Positions 46,499-55,573 of a stretch of 64,000 nt of DNA are shown in pieces. How positions within the stretch are numbered: position 1 is the stretch's first letter; every line of letters starts with the position of its first letter. The position numbers and the translations under genes were made by a program. The stretch is from NCBI GenBank assembly GCA_002343845.1, contig DDSQ01000175.1, positions 1 through 64,000 of the forward strand, given 5' to 3'. The notes beneath the pieces are model-generated. The model saw only the letters and a program-made list of their open reading frames with translations, was not told the DNA's origin and did not search any database. The DNA is from Planctomycetes bacterium UBA2386. GTDB taxonomy: Bacteria > Planctomycetota > UBA1135 > UBA2386.

Positions 46499-47188
46499 AT
46501 GGCGAACCGCTACTTCGTGCCGGCCTTGCCGGCGGCCGGGGCGTGCACGTTGGCGGGCGAAGTGGCCCACCACCTCGCCCGCGTTCTGCGGTGCCGGCCC
46601 GGCGACCGGGTGCGCCTCGGGGACGGTCAGGGCGGCACCGCCGAGGCCGTGGTGCAGACCGTCGCGCGGGATGCGGTGCATTGCCAGGTCGAGCGGGTCG
46701 ACCACGAGCCGCGGCACCGGGTGCAGCTCGTGCTCGCGTTCGCCGTGCCGCGCCTGCCCCGTCTGGAGTGGATTCTCGAACACGGCACCGAGGTCGGCGT
46801 CGCGGCGTTCCGACCGCTGTGGACGGCGCGCACCCGGCCGCAGGGCGAACGCGCCGAGCGCTGGCAGCGCATCGTCAGCGGCGCTGCGGGTCAATGCGAT
46901 CGCGCCTGGCTGCCCGCGGTGCTCGCGGCCGGCGAGCTGACGGACTTCCTCGCCGCCTGCCGCGAGGCACCACGCCGCTTCGTCGGTGCGGCCGGCGCGG
47001 CGTCGTTGCGGTGCGAGCCCGCGGCCGACGGGGACGTCGTCTGGCTGGTGGGGCCCGAGGGCGGTTTCACCACCGACGAACAGGCGGCGATCCACGCCGC
47101 CGGCTTCGCGCCCCGCAGCTGCGGGGCGCACACGCTGCGCACCGAGACCGCGGCGGTCGTCGGTGCGGCGATGCTGCTCGCGCCCTGA
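46499..47188 (+). CDS. rsmE: 16S rRNA (uracil(1498)-N(3))-methyltransferase
   Basis: 229 residues from ATG 46499. The family marks are VAHHLARVLRCRPGDRVRLGDG in the N-terminal PUA-like domain, then LEHGTEVGV and VGPEGGFTTDEQ with LRTETAAV in the SPOUT domain, whose deep trefoil knot binds SAM. It methylates U1498 in the decoding region of 16S rRNA. Divergent from the FHA gene. A strong hairpin follows it. Confidence 0.93.
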   Translation: MANRYFVPALPAAGACTLAGEVAHHLARVLRCRPGDRVRLGDGQGGTAEAVVQTVARDAVHCQVERVDHEPRHRVQLVLAFAVPRLPRLEWILEHGTEVGVAAFRPLWTARTRPQGERAERWQRIVSGAAGQCDRAWLPAVLAAGELTDFLAACREAPRRFVGAAGAASLRCEPAADGDVVWLVGPEGGFTTDEQAAIHAAGFAPRSCGAHTLRTETAAVVGAAMLLAP

Positions 47189-47196
47189 AGCGGATC

Positions 47197-47218
47197 CTGC
47201 CGGCCCGAAGGCCGGCAG
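47197..47218. terminator. Bidirectional terminator-like hairpin
   Basis: Nine-base-pair perfect stem CTGCCGGCC (47197-47205) with loop CGAA and GGCCGGCAG (47210-47218). On the minus strand the loop reads TTCG, closed by C-G, a very stable tetraloop. It lies between the convergent rsmE and secreted-protein genes. No T-run follows, as is common in GC-rich genomes. Confidence 0.65.
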
Positions 47219-47224
47219 CGTGCT

Positions 47225-49450
47225 TCACAGGATGCCGAGCAGCAGGTCCAGGCCGTTGCTGGCCAGCACGCCCAGCGTGTTGCTCGACGGCGAGTAGATC
47301 GCCGACTGGCCGACGATGACCACTCCCGCAGCACTCGGGAGGTTGGGAATCAACCACGTGCTCGGCGAGCTGGCGCCAACGATCGCGAAGTTCAGGGTCG
47401 CATCGATGCTGACGTGCTGGAAGCAGTCCGGCGCGCCGACCGAGGCGAGCGGCACGCCCGGGTTGTACTTCGTAAGGCCGAGGACCAACACGCCGGCGAG
47501 GCCGCTGGCCGGGATGCCGGTGGTGACGAAGCCCATCGCCGTGCCGAGCACGGGCCGCGACGACGCCGCGAGCTGCACGTCCGGGATCGAAGTCGTGCAG
47601 ACCACGTGGCCGGCGTTGAGGCTCGCCGACCAGTCGATGCTGCCCGGATCGGCCGGCTGGCCGCCGGGGGTGTAGCCGACGACGTATCCCGTGTTGCCCG
47701 AGGGCGTGCACGACTGGTAGATCACGTCGACGTCACCGCTCGAGTGGAAGTGCATCTGGAACGTGGCGCTGCCCGTGCCCTGGTAGTTCGCCACGTTGCT
47801 CCAAGTGATGCGTGCCACGGTCGGCGTGGTCTCGATGCGAATGGCGCCCGTCGGCGGCACGAGGTCGTGCCAGGCCGCCGCCCAGGTCCTCGCGAGGCCG
47901 AGGAACGCCGACGCGGACGGCGTCCACGCGTTGCTGCTGCCTCCCGCCTGCACGAAGCCGTTCGAGCAGACCGAGAGCGAGTTGGTGGAGCCGCCGGGAT
48001 ACGGCAGCGTGAACGGCAGCGCATAGCTCGCGGCGACGTCGTCACCGGGCGGGTGCGTCGCACCGGCTGGCGTCGCCCACGTGGCGGTGCTGGGGCCCAG
48101 CGCGTAGGCGCCGTTCTGGTAGGTCAGCTTCCACTGCGAGTTCGAGAGGTCGAAGCCACCCGAGGTCGGGAAGTTCTCGTAGATCGCCTGCCTGCAGCTC
48201 GATCCACCGCAGCCTTCGCCGTACGCCGTCGCCTGCGCGTAGGTCGCGCCGCTCGGCGTCTGCGAGTTGATCGTCACGAACAGGGCGCCAGGGCCCGGCC
48301 GCGCTTCGTCGATCTGCACCGAGCTGCTGCCCGGCGGGAAGTTCGCGTCGAAGCCAAAGTTGTAGATCGTGTTCCACTCGTGCGGGTTGTTCGCCGGCGC
48401 GCTGAACACGACCTCGTTGCCGATGCGAGTGGCCGTCCAGTTGTTCAGCGGGTTGTCGTCGATGTCGCGGAAGCTGAAGTTCGACGCTACGGCACCCGGG
48501 TCGATCGGCACGCGGAACGAAGCGCCTGCGCGGCTGTTGTCGACGTTGTGCACCGCGTACTCGTAGTGGTAGTTGCCGCCGCCGAGCGCGGTGACCTTCG
48601 ACGCGACGAAGAAGCGGCCGTCGTCGTTGCCGTTGCCGCCCTGGTTGACGGTCGCGCCGGGCCAGTGCTGCAGCACCGAACCGAACGCTTCGCCGACCGC
48701 CGTGTTGGCGACCGTCCAAGTACTTCCGGTCCACGTCGGCTGGAAGCCGCGCGACTTGATGTTGTCGCCGCGGTTGGCGACCGCTTCGCCCCGGTGGATC
48801 AGCTGGATCGCGTAGAAGTACTGCGCGCCGCCGACGAGCAGGTCGCTCTCCTTGACCGTGACGCGGTTCTTCACCTCGTCGCTGCCCGGGTTGATGCCGC
48901 TGTGCGTGCCGTTGAAGTTGCCGGGTGAGCCGACGTTCGGATCGCCCTGGTCGAAGTACGAGCCCAGCATCGTCCAGGTGCCCAGCCACGGGTTGATCTC
49001 CGCGGGCGGGCCGAGGTCGTTGCGGCCGGCATTGTGGACATTGCTGTAGGTGTCGGAGCAGGTCGGCCCCATCTGGTTGCCGCCGATATTCGGGACGCAG
49101 GACCCGCAGGCACCGGGCTGGCTCGCCGACGTGAAGGCGTGCTTGCAGTACGAACGGTCGCTGATCTGCACCATGCGATCGCCGGACAGGCGCGTGATCA
49201 GGAAGCCGAAGTACGGGTGGTTCTCCTGCGGCACCGCGTACCACGGGATGTTCACCGATCCCGGGTTGCACATCGTGTTGCGCATCGACATGCCGACCTC
49301 GCCGCCCGGGTGCGCCGCGCCGCGCCGGCCCCAGTACCGGATGTTGTCGAGGATCTCCAGGCGACCATCGAGACCCGGGACAGTGTTCGATTGCGCCGAA
49401 AGGACGCTGGCGACGGACACGCCGAGCGAAAGGACGAGTGCTGCTTTCAT
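47225..49450 (-). CDS. Large secreted protein with a Planctomycete-type C-terminal beta module, unknown function
   Basis: 741 residues from ATG 49450, which gives signal peptide MKAALVLSLGVSVASVLSAQ. The body is Gly/Asn/Ser/Thr-rich beta sequence, with many cysteines (e.g. CGSCVPNIGG, CSDTY) and a segment (about 490-610) rich in Trp/Asp/Thr that resembles PKD or adhesion-like domains. The last 60 residues (IVGQSAIYSPSSNTLGVLAS, then LDLLLGIL) form a hydrophobic C-terminal module I associate with secreted proteins of Planctomycetes, possibly a sorting signal (inference). I do not recognise a catalytic family. Confidence 0.7.
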   Translation of the reverse strand: MKAALVLSLGVSVASVLSAQSNTVPGLDGRLEILDNIRYWGRRGAAHPGGEVGMSMRNTMCNPGSVNIPWYAVPQENHPYFGFLITRLSGDRMVQISDRSYCKHAFTSASQPGACGSCVPNIGGNQMGPTCSDTYSNVHNAGRNDLGPPAEINPWLGTWTMLGSYFDQGDPNVGSPGNFNGTHSGINPGSDEVKNRVTVKESDLLVGGAQYFYAIQLIHRGEAVANRGDNIKSRGFQPTWTGSTWTVANTAVGEAFGSVLQHWPGATVNQGGNGNDDGRFFVASKVTALGGGNYHYEYAVHNVDNSRAGASFRVPIDPGAVASNFSFRDIDDNPLNNWTATRIGNEVVFSAPANNPHEWNTIYNFGFDANFPPGSSSVQIDEARPGPGALFVTINSQTPSGATYAQATAYGEGCGGSSCRQAIYENFPTSGGFDLSNSQWKLTYQNGAYALGPSTATWATPAGATHPPGDDVAASYALPFTLPYPGGSTNSLSVCSNGFVQAGGSSNAWTPSASAFLGLARTWAAAWHDLVPPTGAIRIETTPTVARITWSNVANYQGTGSATFQMHFHSSGDVDVIYQSCTPSGNTGYVVGYTPGGQPADPGSIDWSASLNAGHVVCTTSIPDVQLAASSRPVLGTAMGFVTTGIPASGLAGVLVLGLTKYNPGVPLASVGAPDCFQHVSIDATLNFAIVGASSPSTWLIPNLPSAAGVVIVGQSAIYSPSSNTLGVLASNGLDLLLGIL

Positions 49451-49509
49451 CGGGACGGAGAGAGGGACACTGCGGGTCGGACCCGCATCGCATGGGCAGG
49501 GCGCGCCGA

Positions 49510-49537
49510 ACTCTACCGCGTGCCGGAGGATGGGCAA
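49510..49537 (-). promoter_or_regulatory. Promoter-like site for the 741-residue secreted protein
   Basis: On the minus strand, TTGCCC (49537-49532), a 16-bp spacer, TAGAGT (49515-49510), about 60 bp before ATG 49450. Confidence 0.42.
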
Positions 49538-49609
49538 ACCGCCTGGCTCCGCGTCGGGAGGGTCGCGCTTGCGCCGGAGCGCGTGCTGGCGTCTCGTGCC
49601 CCGCCTGCC

Positions 49610-52600
49610 ATGGCAGTGTCCGCCCAATCTCTCGTCCCACTCGTCGCTCTTGTCGCCGCGTTCCCCGCGACGGCGCAGACGCGACTCCTGCGTTTCCCCG
49701 ACCTGCACGGCGACCACGTCGTCTTCACCCACGGCGGCGACCTGTGGCGCGCGCCGATCGGCGGCGGCACGGCGACGCGCTTGACGTCCGCGCGCGGCGT
49801 CGAACTGTTCGGCAAGTTCTCGCCCGACGGCCGCTGGATCGCGTTCACCGGCCAGGTCGACGGCGACGAACAGGTCTACGTCGTGCCGAGCGACGGCGGC
49901 GAACTGCGGCAGCTCACCTGGTATCCCGCGAAGGGCCCGTTGCCGGATCGCTGGGGCTACGACAACCAGGTCTACGGCTGGACGCCGGACGGCAGCGCGG
50001 TGCTGTTCCGCAGCCTGCGCGGTTCGTGGTCCCCCGGCGCCCCGCGTCTTTACACCGTGGCGATGCCGGCGACGGCGCGCCAGCGAGGTGCTCTGCCGGT
50101 GCCGTTGCCGATGCCGGTCGCGGGTGCGGGCGAGTTCGCGCCCGACGGCCGGGCCATCGTCTACTCGCCGCTGTTCCGCGACTTCCGCACGTGGAAGCGC
50201 TACGAGGGCGGCTGGGCCACCGACCTGCACGTGTTCGACCCGGCGACCGGGCGCGGCGAGAACATCACCGACCATCCGCGCACCGACCGCGACCCGATGT
50301 GGATCGGCGATCGCATCTGGTTCGCCAGCGACCGCAGCGGCACCCTGAACCTGTGGTCGTACGACGTCGCTGCACGCAGCGTCCACCAGGAGACCACCAG
50401 CACGACGTGGGACGTGCGGTGGCCGAGTGCGGGCGGACCGCAGGACGCGCGCATCGTCTACGAGAAGGGCGGCGAACTGTTCTGGTTCGACACCCGGACG
50501 CGCGTCGAGCACGCGATCCCGATCCGCGTGCCCGACGAGGGGCTGCTGACGCGCACGACCGAGGTCGACGCCAGCGGGCTGATCGAGCACCAGGCGCTGA
50601 GCCCCGGCGGTCGGCGGGCAGCGTTCGCGGCGCGCGGCGACTTGCTGACGGTGCCGCGCGAACACGGCGACGTGCGCAACCTGACGACTTCGCCGGGCGC
50701 GCACGAGAAGCACCCGCAGTTCTCACCGGACGGCAGCACGATCGCGTTCGTGTCGGACCAGACCGGCGAAGAGCAGATCTGGCTCGTCGACCACCTCGGC
50801 GAACGGCCGCCGCGGCAGCTGACGCGCGGGCTGACCGGAATGCTCTACGAGCCGGTGTGGTCGCCGGACGGCAAGTGGATCGCGTTCGGCGACAAGGACG
50901 GCGTGCTGCGCGTCGCCGACGCCACGACCGGCGATCTCGTCGTCGTCGCCGACGAGAGCCGTGGGCAACTGCGGGACCACGTCTGGTCGCCGTGCTCGGG
51001 GCACCTCGCCTTCTCGATGACGACGGGCACCGAGTGCCGGCAGTTGCACGTGTGGTCGCGGGCCACGGCCACCCTGCAGGTGGTCTCGCGGCCGCTGTCG
51101 AACGACAGCTCGCCGGCCTGGGATCCACGCGGCGACCGGCTGTACTTCCTCGGCCTGCGCGGCTTCCAGCCCCGGCTCGCCGGCGACTACGAGTGGGACT
51201 TCCAGGTCGACCGCGCGTGGGGCGTGTTCGCGTTGGCGCTGCGCGTGGGACTGCCGGCCCTGCTGCCGCCGCGCAGCGACGAGGCCATCGCCCCCGCCGA
51301 AGCGACGCCGGCACCCGCGAAGTTCGAAGCACCGATCGTGATCGACTTCGAGGGACTCGCCGACCGGGTCGAAGCGCTGCCGCTGCCGCTCGACAACTAC
51401 GTAGCACTGACAGCCGCTGGCGAGAACCTGCTCGTGCTGCGACGCGGCGGTTCGTACTACGGGCGCGACAGCGACCAGCCGACGTCGCTGCTGGCGTTCT
51501 CCGGCAAGGAGCGCAAGCACGAGACGATCGCCACCGACGTTCGCACGATCGCGCTGGCCGCCGACGGCAGCCACGTGCTGGTCCGCACCACCAAGGGCTG
51601 GTCGGTGGCCAAGGCCGGCCTCGATGGCAAGGACGGCCAGAAGTCGCTCGACCTGCGCGGCCTGCCGGTGCCGAAGGTCCCCGCCGACGAGTACTGGCAG
51701 ATCTTCCACGAGGTCTGGCGCCGCTACCGCGACTTCTTCTACGTCGCCAACATGCACGGCCACGACTGGGAAGGCCTGCGAGCCCGCTACGCGCCGCTGG
51801 TCGCGCACGTTCGCCACCGCAGCGACCTCAACTACGTGATCGGCGAGATGATCGCCGAGTTGAACGTCGGCCACGCCTACATCGCCGGCGGCGACGTCGG
51901 CGCGCCGAGCCGCACGCCGGTGGCGCTGCCGGGCCTCGTGCTCGCGTTCGACCCCGTGGCCGGCCGCTACCGCATCGAGTCGGTGCTGCGCGGCGAGAAC
52001 GACGACGAGATGTACCGCTCGCCGGCGACCGCCGTCGGGGTCGCGCTGCGCGCGGGCGAGTGGCTGCTGGCGATCGACGGCGAGGAACTGCAGCCCGACC
52101 AGAACCCGTATCGACTGCTGCGCGGCAAGCTCGGCCGCAGCGTCTCGCTGTCGGTGCACGACAAGCCGCAACTCGACGGCGCGCGCACCGTGGTCGTGCA
52201 GGGCATCGAGAGCGAGGAGAAGCTGTTCTACCTGCGCTGGGTCGCCGCCAACCGCGAACGCGTCACCGCGGCGAGCGGCGGGCGGCTCGGCTACGTGCAC
52301 CTGCCCGACATGGGCCAGGACGGCATCCGCGAGTTCATCAAGCAGTACTACCCGCAGCGCGACAAGCAGGGCCTCGTCATCGACGACCGCCACAACGGCG
52401 GCGGCAACGTCTCGCAGATGGTGCTCAATCGCCTCGCGCGCGAGTTGCTGATGTGCACCTTCGGCCGCACGTCCGGCTACCGGCCGTATCCGCAGGCGCT
52501 GTTCCACGGGCACCTCGTGTGCCTGCTCAACGAAGACAGCGCGAGCGACGGCGACATCTTCCCGGCGATGTTCCGCAAGGCGGGGCTGGGCCCATTGATC

Positions 52601-52888
52601 GGCAAACGGTCGTGGGGCGGCATCATCGGCATCACCAACCGCGGCATGCTGCTCGACGGCGGCACCGTGAACGTCCCCGAGTTCGGCAACACCGAGCCCG
52701 GACCCGAGTGGACGATCGAGGGCCGCGGTGTCACCCCGGACATCGTCGTCGAGAACGACGTGCAGTCGCTGCTGCAGGGCCGCGACCCGCAGCTCGAGAA
52801 GGGCATCGAGGTGCTGCTCGAGAAGATCACCACGCAGCCTCGACCGCTGCCGACCCCACCCCCGGCCCCCATCAAGACTGGCCGATGA
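49610..52888 (+). CDS. Tricorn protease-like S41 peptidase, exported
   Basis: 1,092 residues from ATG 49610, close to the archaeal tricorn size, with a signal peptide (VPLVALVAAFPATAQ). Two beta-propeller regions (about 30-340 with SPDGRWIAF repeats, and about 340-680) gate the substrate, then PDZ (about 800) and the S41 core. Candidate catalytic residues are H897 in GYVHLPD, S979-D980 in EDSASDGDIF and the Glu in WTIEGRGVTPD. It would cut small peptides in the periplasm (tricorn works on proteasome products in the cytosol of archaea). Its stop overlaps the next ATG (ATGA). Confidence 0.9.
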   Translation: MAVSAQSLVPLVALVAAFPATAQTRLLRFPDLHGDHVVFTHGGDLWRAPIGGGTATRLTSARGVELFGKFSPDGRWIAFTGQVDGDEQVYVVPSDGGELRQLTWYPAKGPLPDRWGYDNQVYGWTPDGSAVLFRSLRGSWSPGAPRLYTVAMPATARQRGALPVPLPMPVAGAGEFAPDGRAIVYSPLFRDFRTWKRYEGGWATDLHVFDPATGRGENITDHPRTDRDPMWIGDRIWFASDRSGTLNLWSYDVAARSVHQETTSTTWDVRWPSAGGPQDARIVYEKGGELFWFDTRTRVEHAIPIRVPDEGLLTRTTEVDASGLIEHQALSPGGRRAAFAARGDLLTVPREHGDVRNLTTSPGAHEKHPQFSPDGSTIAFVSDQTGEEQIWLVDHLGERPPRQLTRGLTGMLYEPVWSPDGKWIAFGDKDGVLRVADATTGDLVVVADESRGQLRDHVWSPCSGHLAFSMTTGTECRQLHVWSRATATLQVVSRPLSNDSSPAWDPRGDRLYFLGLRGFQPRLAGDYEWDFQVDRAWGVFALALRVGLPALLPPRSDEAIAPAEATPAPAKFEAPIVIDFEGLADRVEALPLPLDNYVALTAAGENLLVLRRGGSYYGRDSDQPTSLLAFSGKERKHETIATDVRTIALAADGSHVLVRTTKGWSVAKAGLDGKDGQKSLDLRGLPVPKVPADEYWQIFHEVWRRYRDFFYVANMHGHDWEGLRARYAPLVAHVRHRSDLNYVIGEMIAELNVGHAYIAGGDVGAPSRTPVALPGLVLAFDPVAGRYRIESVLRGENDDEMYRSPATAVGVALRAGEWLLAIDGEELQPDQNPYRLLRGKLGRSVSLSVHDKPQLDGARTVVVQGIESEEKLFYLRWVAANRERVTAASGGRLGYVHLPDMGQDGIREFIKQYYPQRDKQGLVIDDRHNGGGNVSQMVLNRLARELLMCTFGRTSGYRPYPQALFHGHLVCLLNEDSASDGDIFPAMFRKAGLGPLIGKRSWGGIIGITNRGMLLDGGTVNVPEFGNTEPGPEWTIEGRGVTPDIVVENDVQSLLQGRDPQLEKGIEVLLEKITTQPRPLPTPPPAPIKTGR

Positions 52889-54063
52889 GCCGCCGCACCC
52901 CTGATCGCGAACGACCACTGCCGGCACTGCGCCTCAAGGTGCGTGCGCACGGCCGGCATCCGTGGTTCTACCGCAAGATGATCCAGAAGCCCGAGGCACC
53001 GCTGCCCGCCGGCACGCCGGCGGTGGTGCGCGATCGGGAAGGCCGGCTCGTCGGCACCGGCTTCTACAATCCGCGCGCCGAGTTGGCGCTGCGCATGTTC
53101 GCCGACGAAGCCGTCGCCGACGTGCCGAACCACTTCGTGCAGGCGCTGCGCGCCGCCGTGCGGCTGCGCGAGGAGACGCTCAACCTGCCGAAGATCACCG
53201 ACGCGTTCCGGATCGTGCATGCGGAGGGCGACGGCTTCCCGGGGCTCGTGCTCGACAAGCTCGGCGCGGCGTTCGTCGCGCAAGTCAGCTCGCTCGGAAT
53301 GCTGCAGCAGCTCGAACCGCTCGGTGAGTGGCTGCTCCAGCACTGGCCCGGCAGCCGGCTCGTGCTGCTGCACGACAAGGACTGGGCCGAGCGCGAGGGC
53401 ATCGAGTCCGCGCCACGACCGAGTCCGGTCGCGACGACGGTGCGCGAACACGGGCTCTTCTACGCGGTCACCGCGGGTGCCGGGCACAAGACCGGCTTCT
53501 TCGCCGACCAGCGCGACAACCGGTGGCTGCTGCGCAACCTCGCCAAGGGCCGCGCCGTGCTCGACCTCTGCTGCAACAGCGGCGGCTTCGCGCTCAACGC
53601 CGCGGCCGGCGGCGCCACCAAGGTCGTCGCCGCCGACCTCGACGAGGCGATGGTCGCGCAGACCGCCCACAACGCCGCCCACAACAAGCTGCCGGTCACC
53701 GCCGTGCACGGCGACGCGTTCGACCTGCTGCGCGAGGCCGAGCCGGGCGCGCACGACGTGATCGTGCTCGACCCGCCGAAGTGGGCGCACCACAAGGGCG
53801 AGGTCGAGGCCGGGCTCGCGCGTTACTTCGACCTGAATCGCCTCGGGCTCGAGAAGGTTGCGCGCGGCGGCATCGTGCTGACGTGCTCGTGCTCGGGCAG
53901 CGTGAGCGAGGAGACGTTCCTGCGCATGCTGCGCGACGCCGCGGCCGCGGCGCGCCGCGATGCGCGCGTGCTGCATGTGCGCGGAGCCGGCGCCGACCAC
54001 CCGGTGGCGCTCGAGTGTCCGGAGACGCGCTACCTCAAGGTTGCGGTGCTGCAGGTGCGCTGA
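52885..54063 (+). CDS. SAM-dependent rRNA (cytosine-C5) methyltransferase, RlmI-like
   Basis: 392 residues. An N-terminal PUA-like part (about 1-85) precedes the Rossmann methyltransferase with DLCCNSGGFALNAAAGGA (motif I), VLDPPKWAHH (motif IV) and LTCSCSGSVSEETF carrying the catalytic cysteine. It matches the layout of RlmI (YccW), which methylates C1962 of 23S rRNA; the exact site is inferred. ATG 52885 overlaps the tricorn gene's stop by 4 bp. Its 3' end overlaps the convergent exonuclease gene by 29 bp. Confidence 0.88.
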   Translation: MSRRTPDRERPLPALRLKVRAHGRHPWFYRKMIQKPEAPLPAGTPAVVRDREGRLVGTGFYNPRAELALRMFADEAVADVPNHFVQALRAAVRLREETLNLPKITDAFRIVHAEGDGFPGLVLDKLGAAFVAQVSSLGMLQQLEPLGEWLLQHWPGSRLVLLHDKDWAEREGIESAPRPSPVATTVREHGLFYAVTAGAGHKTGFFADQRDNRWLLRNLAKGRAVLDLCCNSGGFALNAAAGGATKVVAADLDEAMVAQTAHNAAHNKLPVTAVHGDAFDLLREAEPGAHDVIVLDPPKWAHHKGEVEAGLARYFDLNRLGLEKVARGGIVLTCSCSGSVSEETFLRMLRDAAAAARRDARVLHVRGAGADHPVALECPETRYLKVAVLQVR

Positions 54064-54952
54064 CGCCACGAGGCGTTCCGCCGCCTGCCGCCCCCGGCAG
54101 CCGCGCGAGCAGGGCCTCGGCGCCGAGTTGCTGGCAGAAGCCGGCGAACCCGCTCGTCGGCCCGCGCCAGCGCAGCGCCTCGACGTCGTCCACGATCGGC
54201 ACGTCCGTGCGCAGCGTCGCCAGGGTCTTGTAGAGCCGCGCTTCCTCGCGATGCGCGCGCAGCACTTCGGCGAGACCCGCACCACCACGCACGGGAACGG
54301 CCCACTGCGCGTGGTCGTCGGGGATCGCGTCGATCGTGCCGTAGTGCGCAAGCAGCACGGCCGCACTCTTGCTCCCCCACTTCGGCAGCCCGGGGATGCC
54401 GTCGGCATCGTCGCCGACCAACGCGAGCCAATCCGGGATCGACGCCGGCGGCACGCCGTGCTTGCCGCGCACGGCGCTCGCGTCGAGCACCTGCCCGGTG
54501 CGCCGGTCGAGCTGCACGATGCGTTCGCCCTGGACGACTTGGGCGAGGTCCTTGTCGGGCGTGCACACGACGACACGTTCGACGCGCGGGTCGGCGGCGG
54601 CCCGCACCGCCATCGTCGCCAGCGCGTCGTCGGCCTCGAACTCGACCATCGACCAGGTCGTGATGCCGAGTGCTCGGGTCGCAGCTTCGGCGAGCGGGAA
54701 CTGCGCCCACAGCGCGGGATCGATGCCGTCCCCGGTCTTGTAGCCCGCGAACAGCGCGTTGCGGAACGACTCGATCACGGTGTCGAAGGCGATGCCGACG
54801 TGCGTGACGCCGTCTTCGCGCAGCAGCGACATCAGGCTGGCGAGCAGTCCACGCACGGCACCCACTTCGCGACCGTCCGGAGCCTGCGCCGGCGGGGCGC
54901 CGTAGAAGCTGCGGAACAGCTCGTAGGTGCCGTCGACGAGGTGGACCTGCAT
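54035..54952 (-). CDS. 5'-3' exonuclease (DNA polymerase I N-terminal-like) domain protein
   Basis: 305 residues from ATG 54952. Metal-binding aspartates sit in VHLVDGTYELFRSFYG, FEADDALATMA, CTPDKDLAQVV and LVGDDADGIPGLPKWG (helix-hairpin-helix of the FEN/5'-nuclease fold). This is the stand-alone form of the nuclease that removes RNA primers or flaps; polymerase and 3'-5' domains are absent. The 3' end overlaps the methyltransferase gene by 29 bp. Confidence 0.88.
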   Translation of the reverse strand: MQVHLVDGTYELFRSFYGAPPAQAPDGREVGAVRGLLASLMSLLREDGVTHVGIAFDTVIESFRNALFAGYKTGDGIDPALWAQFPLAEAATRALGITTWSMVEFEADDALATMAVRAAADPRVERVVVCTPDKDLAQVVQGERIVQLDRRTGQVLDASAVRGKHGVPPASIPDWLALVGDDADGIPGLPKWGSKSAAVLLAHYGTIDAIPDDHAQWAVPVRGGAGLAEVLRAHREEARLYKTLATLRTDVPIVDDVEALRWRGPTSGFAGFCQQLGAEALLARLPGAAGGGTPRGVSAPAAPQP

Positions 54953-55008
54953 GGCGGCATCTTGGCGGGTCCCTGGCCGTGGGCAACCCGCGCGGGGAAG
55001 CTCCCTGC

Positions 55009-55572
55009 GTGACGGCCGACATCGACACCCTGCTGCGGATCCGGCTTGGACCGGTCGGCGGCTGGCGGCCGACGACGCTGCGAAGCGCCGCAGTGGTGTG
55101 TCCGCTCGTGAAGTGCGCCGCTGCCGACTGCGTGCTGCTCCTGGTGCGGCCCGCCAACCAGCGCCAGCACGCAGGCCAGATCGGGTTCCCCGGCGGCATG
55201 CGCGAGGGCGACGAGTCGGTCGAAGCGACCGCGCGCCGCGAGTTCGCCGAAGAACTCGGCGCCGACGCGTCGGCACTCACGGCGCTCGGCGAACTGCCGC
55301 CGCGCACGAGCTCCACCGGGATCCACGTGCACGCGGTCGTGGCGCGGCTGCAGCCGGTCGCGCTCGTTCCCGATCCCCGCGAGGTCGCGCGCGTGCTCCA
55401 CGTTCCGCTCGCGGCCCTGCTGGACGAGGCGCGGTGGTCGGAACGGCCAGCGCCACTGGGCGCACCCGGTGTGCAGCCCGCGACGAGCCCGCACTTCACG
55501 ATCGGCGCGGACCTGCTGTGGGGTCTCACCGCGCGCTTCGTGCGCGACCTGCTCGCGGCGCTGCGCGGCTGA
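55009..55572 (+). CDS. NUDIX hydrolase, CoA pyrophosphatase-like
   Basis: 187 residues from GTG 55009; GTG 54979 is an alternative. The Nudix box G-x5-E-x7-REFAEELG is present, and just before it RQHAGQIGFPGG matches the NuCoA motif (LLxxR-x-HxGQxxFPGG) of coenzyme-A-cleaving family members. It probably cleaves CoA or its derivatives to 3',5'-ADP and phosphopantetheine. Its stop is 1 bp from the convergent pheT stop. Confidence 0.88.
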   Translation: MTADIDTLLRIRLGPVGGWRPTTLRSAAVVCPLVKCAAADCVLLLVRPANQRQHAGQIGFPGGMREGDESVEATARREFAEELGADASALTALGELPPRTSSTGIHVHAVVARLQPVALVPDPREVARVLHVPLAALLDEARWSERPAPLGAPGVQPATSPHFTIGADLLWGLTARFVRDLLAALRG

Positions 55573-55573
55573 C

